This document shows positions 59,465 to 64,000 of a stretch of 64,000 nt of DNA, one piece after another. Location: assembly GCA_963843385.1 (NCBI GenBank), contig CAWJJY010000007.1, positions 806,001-870,000 on the forward strand, read 5' to 3'. The notes under the pieces are model-generated. The model saw nothing but the letters and a program-made list of their open reading frames with translations, was not told the DNA's origin and ran no database searches. The translations under genes and the position numbers were made by a program. The number at the start of each line of letters is the position of its first letter. The first letter of the stretch is position 1. This stretch comes from CAVOHU01 sp963843385 (GTDB taxonomy: Bacteria > Acidobacteriota > Vicinamibacteria > Vicinamibacterales > JAKQTR01).

Positions 59465-60610
59465 GTGACCAATCCCCCTTCGTCCCATTTCGAAGCCGCG
59501 CTGACGCGCGATATCGATCTCATCCGCACGAAAGTGCTGGAAATGGCGGCTCTCGATGAGCAGGCGCTGACGAAGGCATTTCAAGCCTTCATGACTCGGG
59601 ATCGACAGCTCGCGTACTCGGTGATTCTGTGCGACCAGGACGTGGACGCACTTGAGACCGAGTTGGACCGGCTCTGTCTGGAGTTCATTCTCCGGCACCA
59701 GCCGGCCGCGAGTCACCTCCGCTTCGTCTATTCCGCCAGTAAGATCGTCAACGAACTGGAACGCTGCGGGGACTACGCGGAGAGCATCGCGCGGGGCGTG
59801 CTCACGCTCAGTTCCCTCACCTTCGAGGTGCCTCTCGACCAGTTCAGCGAGATGGCTAACCTGGCGATTCCCATGCTGCACAACGCAGTGCGGGCCTTCG
59901 TCGAACGGAACCCGGATCTTGCCCGCACGACGATGGAGACCGAACCACGCGTCAACCAGGTGCGCGACAGTCTGAGCACGGAACTGGTGGACTGGCGCGA
60001 GCAGGGCCTCTTGCCGCTCGAGGCACTGCCGTCTCTGATCAATGTCGCGCGCCGATTCGAACGGGTCTCCGACCAGGCCACCAACATCTGCGAGGAGGCG
60101 CTGTATTTCGCCACAGGCGAATACCTGAAGCACCTGCCGCGTGAGGGCTTCCGTGTCCTCTTCGTCGATGAGACCAATGGCTGTCTGAGCCGTCTGGCGG
60201 AGGCCATCGGGAATGGGCTGGCAGCGAAGCGCTTTTCCTTCGGAAGTGCGGGCCTGATTGCGGGACCGGTGGATCCGCAGACGATTCGGTTCCTCGCCGA
60301 CAAGGGTGTGGACATCTCGCATCAGCCGTCGAGGGGCATCGATGACGTGCCCCAGCTCGATCAGACGCAAGTCATCGTCAGCCTGTGCAAGGGAGGCGCG
60401 CGCGCCCTCCCGAAGCGGCCGGCAAAGAAGACGGTCGGCTTGGACTGGATTCTGCCCGATCCGTCGAAGGCCATAGGCACCGCGGCAGAGGTACAGGTTG
60501 CCTACGAACAGGCCTACGACACGCTGACCACGCATGTCCGGGACCTCGTGCAGGCCATTCTTGGAAAGGATGAACGTCAGAATCATGCAGAAATCTCTTC
60601 GTCGTACTAG
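59465..60610 (+). CDS. phoU: PhoU fused to a catalytically dead arsenate-reductase-like domain
   Basis: The 381-residue protein starts at a GTG at 59465. Residues ~8-222 are PhoU: two three-helix repeats with metal motifs NELERCGDYAESI (~96-108) and RFERVSDQATNICE (~197-210). PhoU links the Pst transporter to the PhoR kinase and limits phosphate uptake. Residues ~228-375 match the thioredoxin-coupled ArsC/low-molecular-weight phosphatase fold: GFRVLFVDETNGCLSRLAEA, FGSAGLIAGPVDP, LADKGVDISHQPS, VIVSLCKG and WILPDPSKAIGT. The nucleophile Cys of the VCTGNSCRS loop is Asp235 and the loop Arg is Leu241, while the second Cys (Cys240), Cys308 and Asp342 remain. It is probably a phosphate- or arsenate-binding pseudoenzyme. 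It heads the pst operon, where phoU is usually last. Confidence 0.88.
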   Translation: MTNPPSSHFEAALTRDIDLIRTKVLEMAALDEQALTKAFQAFMTRDRQLAYSVILCDQDVDALETELDRLCLEFILRHQPAASHLRFVYSASKIVNELERCGDYAESIARGVLTLSSLTFEVPLDQFSEMANLAIPMLHNAVRAFVERNPDLARTTMETEPRVNQVRDSLSTELVDWREQGLLPLEALPSLINVARRFERVSDQATNICEEALYFATGEYLKHLPREGFRVLFVDETNGCLSRLAEAIGNGLAAKRFSFGSAGLIAGPVDPQTIRFLADKGVDISHQPSRGIDDVPQLDQTQVIVSLCKGGARALPKRPAKKTVGLDWILPDPSKAIGTAAEVQVAYEQAYDTLTTHVRDLVQAILGKDERQNHAEISSSY

Positions 60611-61517
60611 CGGATCCGCCACCGGACCGACCATCAGCGTGACCCTGGTCGCCGTATTGCTGGCGTGCGGCACACTGGCGTGCTCCGGTCCATCGTCGAA
60701 ACAGCCTGAGAAGACCGTGATTCAGAACACCGGGTCCGACACCATGGTCAATCTCGCGCAGGCGTGGGCGGAGGAGTATGCGAAGGTCGCGCCCAGCGTG
60801 TCCGTCGAGGTGTCCGGCGGCGGGTCGGGGACGGGAATCGCCGCTCTGGAGAACGGAACCGTGGACATCGCGAATGCCAGTCGTCAGGTAGAGCCGCAGG
60901 AGGCGGCGACCGCCAAGAAGAACACCGGCAAGGAGCCCCGCGAATTCATGGTCGGCTACGATGCGCTCGCGGTGTATGTCAACAAGAGCAATCCGATCGA
61001 GGAGATCACGTTCGAACAACTCGCCTCGATCTACGCCGAAGGCGGGACGGCGATGAAGTGGTCGGAGCTCGGAGTGAAGATGCCCGGTGGGGCTGATGAG
61101 ATCATCCGCGTCAGCCGGCAGTCCAATTCAGGCACCTACGCCTATTTCCGGGAGGCCGTGCTCGGCAAAGGACGAGACTTCAAGCTTGGCTCGCGGGACA
61201 TGCAGGGATCGAAGGACGTGGTGGAACTGGTGTCCAAGACCCCGGGTGCGATCGGCTACAGCGGCATGGGGTACGCCATTCCAGAGGTCAAGATGCTCCG
61301 CGTCACCCGACAGGCTGGCGAGCCCGCGTTCGCGCCGACGGTCGAGAACACCCTGAATCACACGTATCCAATTGCGCGCCCGCTGCTCATGTATACGCTG
61401 GGTGAACCGACGGGCGAGGTGAAGAAGTATCTGGACTGGGTGCACTCTGACGCCGGCCAGAACATCGTCCGGTCCACCGGCTACGTACCGCTCCCGAAGA
61501 CTGGCGCCAAGAAGTAG
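60585..61517 (+). CDS. pstS: phosphate-binding lipoprotein
   Basis: The protein has 310 residues from the ATG at 60585, overlapping the phoU end by 26 bases; an ATG at 60570 is an alternative. GGAAAGGA lies upstream. The signal peptide ends in a lipobox-like LLAC (Cys28) or LAC (Cys33), so the protein is membrane-anchored in the periplasm. Phosphate-site motifs are NTGSDTMVNLAQAWAEEY, VSGGGSGTGIAALENGTVDIANAS, SRQSNSGTYAYFREAVLG and GAIGYSGMGYA. It delivers phosphate to PstCA. A large-genome relative, PstS-like SphX, shares these motifs, but the operon context settles the role. Confidence 0.93.
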   Translation: MQKSLRRTSGSATGPTISVTLVAVLLACGTLACSGPSSKQPEKTVIQNTGSDTMVNLAQAWAEEYAKVAPSVSVEVSGGGSGTGIAALENGTVDIANASRQVEPQEAATAKKNTGKEPREFMVGYDALAVYVNKSNPIEEITFEQLASIYAEGGTAMKWSELGVKMPGGADEIIRVSRQSNSGTYAYFREAVLGKGRDFKLGSRDMQGSKDVVELVSKTPGAIGYSGMGYAIPEVKMLRVTRQAGEPAFAPTVENTLNHTYPIARPLLMYTLGEPTGEVKKYLDWVHSDAGQNIVRSTGYVPLPKTGAKK

Positions 61518-61545
61518 AACCCGAGAGACTCGACTTTCAACCTCC

Positions 61546-62442
61546 ATGCAGACGCGGCGCCGGTGGGAGATCCTTGTCGAAGCGGCGATTGAGGGGCTGA
61601 TCCGCCTGTGCGGCGTCAGTGCCATCTTGTTCGTCTTCGGGATCTTCTTCTTCGTGTTTCGCGAAGGAGCCGGGTTCCTGTTCTCAGGCTTCAATCCGCT
61701 CGAGTTCTTCACGAGTCCCGAGTGGTATCCAACCTCCCAGAGCCACGTGCGCTACGGGGTGCTCGCGCTGATCGCAGGGACGGCGAGCGTGACGGCTCTG
61801 GCGATGGCGATCGCCGTGCCGTTCGGTGTGGGTGCAGCGATCTTCGTCTCCGAGTTCTGCGGTCCAAAGTGGAAAGAAGCCCTCAAGATCACCATAGAGT
61901 TGCTGGCAGCCATTCCCTCGGTGGTGTGGGGATTCATCGGCCTCACCGTGATGAATCCGCTCATCATGACGGTCTTCAAGGTCCCGATCGGCCTGAACGT
62001 GTTGAACGGCGGCGTGGTGCTCGCCCTGATGAGCGTTCCCATCATCGTCTCGATCGGTGAGGACGCGCTCCGCGCCGTGCCGGACTCCTACCGTGAGGCG
62101 GGGCTCGCGCTCGGCGTGACGCGATGGCAGCTCGTCTACCGCGTGCTGCTGCCGGCGGCGAAGAACGGCATGCTGGCGGCGGTGCTGCTCGGCGTAGGCC
62201 GGGCCGTGGGCGAGACGATGGCCGTGCTCATGGCGACCGGGCACGCCGTCACGATCCCGACCGGCGTGATGGACTCAGTGCGGACCTTGACCGCGACGAT
62301 CGCCGCCGAGCTCGGGGAAGCGCCGGTGAAGTCCGAGCACTACCAGGTGCTGTTCATCATCGGCATTCTCCTGTTTTCAATCACGTTCATCGTCAACCTG
62401 ACGGCTGACCTCGTCGTTCGCGGGATCCGGCGCCGGTCATGA
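61546..62442 (+). CDS. pstC: phosphate ABC transporter permease PstC
   Basis: The 298-residue membrane protein has six segments. The N-terminal segment LCGVSAILFVFGIFFFVF is followed by the SGFNPLEFFTSPEWYPTSQ periplasmic loop, the core permease with GVGAAIFVSEFCGPKWKEALK and ELLAAIPSVVWGFIGL, and the ABC-coupling EAA loop YREAGLALGVTRWQLVYRVLLPAAKNG-like. The tail carries VGRAVGETMAVLMATGHAV. It forms the channel with PstA. It lies 28 bases after pstS and 27 before pstA. Confidence 0.94.
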   Translation: MQTRRRWEILVEAAIEGLIRLCGVSAILFVFGIFFFVFREGAGFLFSGFNPLEFFTSPEWYPTSQSHVRYGVLALIAGTASVTALAMAIAVPFGVGAAIFVSEFCGPKWKEALKITIELLAAIPSVVWGFIGLTVMNPLIMTVFKVPIGLNVLNGGVVLALMSVPIIVSIGEDALRAVPDSYREAGLALGVTRWQLVYRVLLPAAKNGMLAAVLLGVGRAVGETMAVLMATGHAVTIPTGVMDSVRTLTATIAAELGEAPVKSEHYQVLFIIGILLFSITFIVNLTADLVVRGIRRRS

Positions 62443-62469
62443 TCATCCAGTCCCAGGGGTAGTCGCAGC

Positions 62470-63354
62470 GTGTTCCAAGCCACTCCGTTGAGCCGTCGGA
62501 AACGATACAGCGAGGGCGTCGCTCAGACGATCCTGCTCGCGATGACGTTGACGATGGTGCTGCCGCTCATCCTCATCGTGGGGTACCTCTTTTACCAGGC
62601 GTGGCCGGTCCTGTCGCTGGACTTCCTCTTCACGGTCCCCAAACACGGAATGCGGGCGGGCGGCATCTGGTCTCCATTGCTGGGCACGTTGTATCTCGTT
62701 GTCCTCTCACTGCTCATCGCCACGCCGATCGGCGTGCTGGCGGCGATATTCCTCAACGAGTACGCCCGCGAGAGCTGGTTCACACGCGTCATCAACCTCG
62801 CCGTCGTCAATCTGGCGGGCGTGCCGAGCATCGTCCACGCGCTGTTTGGCCTCGGCGCATTCGTGCTGTTCGCCCACCTGGGCAAGTCCATTCTCGCCGC
62901 GTCGCTGACCCTGGCGATCATGACCTTACCGGTGATTATTGCGAGCACGAAGGAAGCGCTTGCGTCGGTGCCGATGGCGTTTCGTGAGGCCTGCTGGAAT
63001 GTCGGTGCCACCCGGTGGCAGACGATTCGGCACGTGGTACTGCCCAACTCCATTAGCGGCATTCTCACGGGTGTGATCCTGCAGGTGTCGCGCGCCGCAG
63101 GGGAGACCGCGCCTATCATGTTCACCGGCGCCGTGTTCTTCAAGGCCATCCCGGAAGGCAAGCTGTTCGCGTACGGGCTGTTCGACCAGTGCATGGCGCT
63201 CTCCATGCATCTCTTCACGATTTCGACCCAGGTGCCGGACCTGCCCAAGGCGCTCCCGTACGGGACCGCCGTCGTGCTGCTCGGCGTGGTTCTGCTCGTC
63301 AATGCCATGGCGATTGTGCTGCGCGTCTACCTTCGCGCACGGAAGAAATGGTGA
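62470..63354 (+). CDS. pstA: phosphate ABC transporter permease PstA
   Basis: The 294-residue protein starts at a GTG at 62470. It has six membrane segments, from ILLAMTLTMVLPLILIVGYLF to AVVLLGVVLLVNAMAIVL. PstA features are GTLYLVVLSLLIATPIGVLAAIFLNEYA, VNLAGVPSIVHALFGLGAF, the EAA loop FREACWNVGATRWQTIRHVVLP and SRAAGETAPIMFTGAVF. It pairs with PstC. The stop overlaps the pstB start by one base (TGATG), so the transporter and its ATPase are co-translated. Confidence 0.94.
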   Translation: MFQATPLSRRKRYSEGVAQTILLAMTLTMVLPLILIVGYLFYQAWPVLSLDFLFTVPKHGMRAGGIWSPLLGTLYLVVLSLLIATPIGVLAAIFLNEYARESWFTRVINLAVVNLAGVPSIVHALFGLGAFVLFAHLGKSILAASLTLAIMTLPVIIASTKEALASVPMAFREACWNVGATRWQTIRHVVLPNSISGILTGVILQVSRAAGETAPIMFTGAVFFKAIPEGKLFAYGLFDQCMALSMHLFTISTQVPDLPKALPYGTAVVLLGVVLLVNAMAIVLRVYLRARKKW

Positions 63355-64000
63355 TGTCCGACGGTAAGGTCGAGTTCGTGGATCTGCGGGTCCGATACGG
63401 ACGCCGGGAGGCGCTGAAGGGCGTGACCTTCAACGTTCGCCATCACGAGATTCTGGGCATCATCGGACCGGCGCAGTCAGGCAAGACCACGTTGCTGAGG
63501 ACCATCAACCGCACCATTGACAACGTGCCCGGCGCGGTGGTGGCTGGCAGCGTTCGTGTCGACGGCGAGGATGTGCGTCAGACCAGGGACCTTTTCGGCC
63601 TCAGACGGAAGATCGGCATGGTCGCGCCCCTGCCGGTCGGGCTGCCCCTCTCGATCTTCGACAACGTGTCGTTCGCCCCACGCATGGCCGGCATTCGCGA
63701 CCGAGCCGAGCTTGAACGCCGGGTCGAGCGCTGTCTGCGCCAGGCGGCGCTGTGGGATGAAGTGAAAGACCGTCTCACCAGCCTCGGCACCAAGCTCTCG
63801 GGCGGCCAGCAACAGCGGCTGACCATTGCCCGCGCACTGTCGCACGATCCCGAAGTTCTGTGCCTGGATGAGTTCTCGATTGCCATCGACCCGGTAACCA
63901 CGATGCGCATCGAGGACGTCCTGAGAAACCTTCGGTCGACCATGACAATCATCCTCGTGACGAACCTCGTCCAGCAGGCGCGCCGGCTGGCGGATCGCAC
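63354..64000 (+). CDS. pstB: PstB-like ABC ATPase with degenerate Q-loop and H-switch (partial, 3' end outside window)
   Basis: Only the first 215 residues are in the window. Walker A is GPAQSGKTT (~38-46), the signature is LSGGQQQR (~148-155) and Walker B with its Glu is VLCLDEF (~168-174), followed by an unusual SIAID D-loop where SALDP is normal. Two key residues are replaced. The Q-loop reads GMVAPLPVGLPLSIFDNV where the family has FQ-P-P, so the Gln is lost. The H-switch reads VTNLVQQARR where PstB has VTHNMQQA, so His is Asn. The rest, such as NVPGAVVAGSVRVDGEDV and FDNVSFAPRMAGI, is clearly PstB. It is probably one half of a heterodimeric ATPase whose partner lies downstream, which is inference. 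Confidence 0.88.
   Translation, partial: MSDGKVEFVDLRVRYGRREALKGVTFNVRHHEILGIIGPAQSGKTTLLRTINRTIDNVPGAVVAGSVRVDGEDVRQTRDLFGLRRKIGMVAPLPVGLPLSIFDNVSFAPRMAGIRDRAELERRVERCLRQAALWDEVKDRLTSLGTKLSGGQQQRLTIARALSHDPEVLCLDEFSIAIDPVTTMRIEDVLRNLRSTMTIILVTNLVQQARRLADR

Noticed and set aside
1..64000. CRISPR arrays, insertion sequences, prophage genes, riboswitches
   Set aside because: No regularly spaced short repeats, transposase, integrase or phage motifs, and no known riboswitch core was seen in the intergenic regions. The kinase repeats are within genes.

Overview
The window is a 64 kb chromosomal stretch of a high-GC, Gram-negative bacterium. The gene content points to Acidobacteriota, most likely a Vicinamibacteria/Luteitalea-like lineage. 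The markers are a VWFA protein of the type named after this phylum, a TIGR02999-type ECF sigma factor beside Ser/Thr kinases that carry TolB-like propellers, a PadR plus permease-prefix pair, and exported M1/M28 peptidases. This assignment is inference from family content. No rRNA gene, CRISPR array, prophage or insertion sequence was recognised.

Layout. 1-3.1 kb: lysine/diaminopimelate operon dapB(partial)-dapA-dapD-dapE-like. 3.1-8.8 kb: an exported lectin-like protein, a very large membrane patatin phospholipase and a decayed outer-membrane-type pseudogene. 8.9-18.8 kb: a leftward locus of one ECF sigma factor and three giant Ser/Thr kinases. The kinases share an almost identical 5' cassette, and the middle one adds formylglycine-generating-enzyme-like and alpha/beta-hydrolase domains. 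19-26 kb: a metalloprotease-like gene, a hydrolase and a hydrolase remnant, a PadR/permease-prefix pair with an operator in its promoter, tRNA-Leu(CAA), a DUF1579 gene and carD. 26.3-34 kb: a VWFA protein converging on an OPT transporter / Ig-like exported protein / hybrid histidine kinase operon. 34.2-42.6 kb: moaC, a D-2-hydroxyacid dehydrogenase, an acyl-CoA synthetase, signal peptidase I, a LytS/LytR-type pair with a strong promoter, a solitary nuoI, a phosphoesterase and a methyltransferase.

42.7-50.2 kb: a leftward operon of rhomboid protease, M1+M28 peptidase (frameshifted), ChaN-PDZ, a glycosyltransferase-like protein and a CDF metal transporter. 50.6-52.9 kb: a zinc-ribbon protein, an FHA-GAF-PP2C phosphatase and a small membrane protein, all translationally coupled. 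52.9-58.7 kb: M28 peptidase, yacG, Ppx/GppA phosphatase, CHAD protein, SixA and GlgC, which looks like a polyphosphate/glycogen storage neighbourhood. 59.5-64 kb: a phosphate-uptake operon, phoU-pstS-pstC-pstA-pstB(partial).

The most unusual points are at the right end. The PhoU protein is fused to an arsenate-reductase-like domain that has lost its catalytic Cys and Arg. The PstB-like ATPase has lost the Q-loop glutamine and the H-switch histidine, which predicts a second, competent ATPase just outside the window. Together with ppx, CHAD and sixA this is a concentrated phosphate/polyphosphate region. The triple-kinase/sigma locus is the other candidate for a poorly described system.
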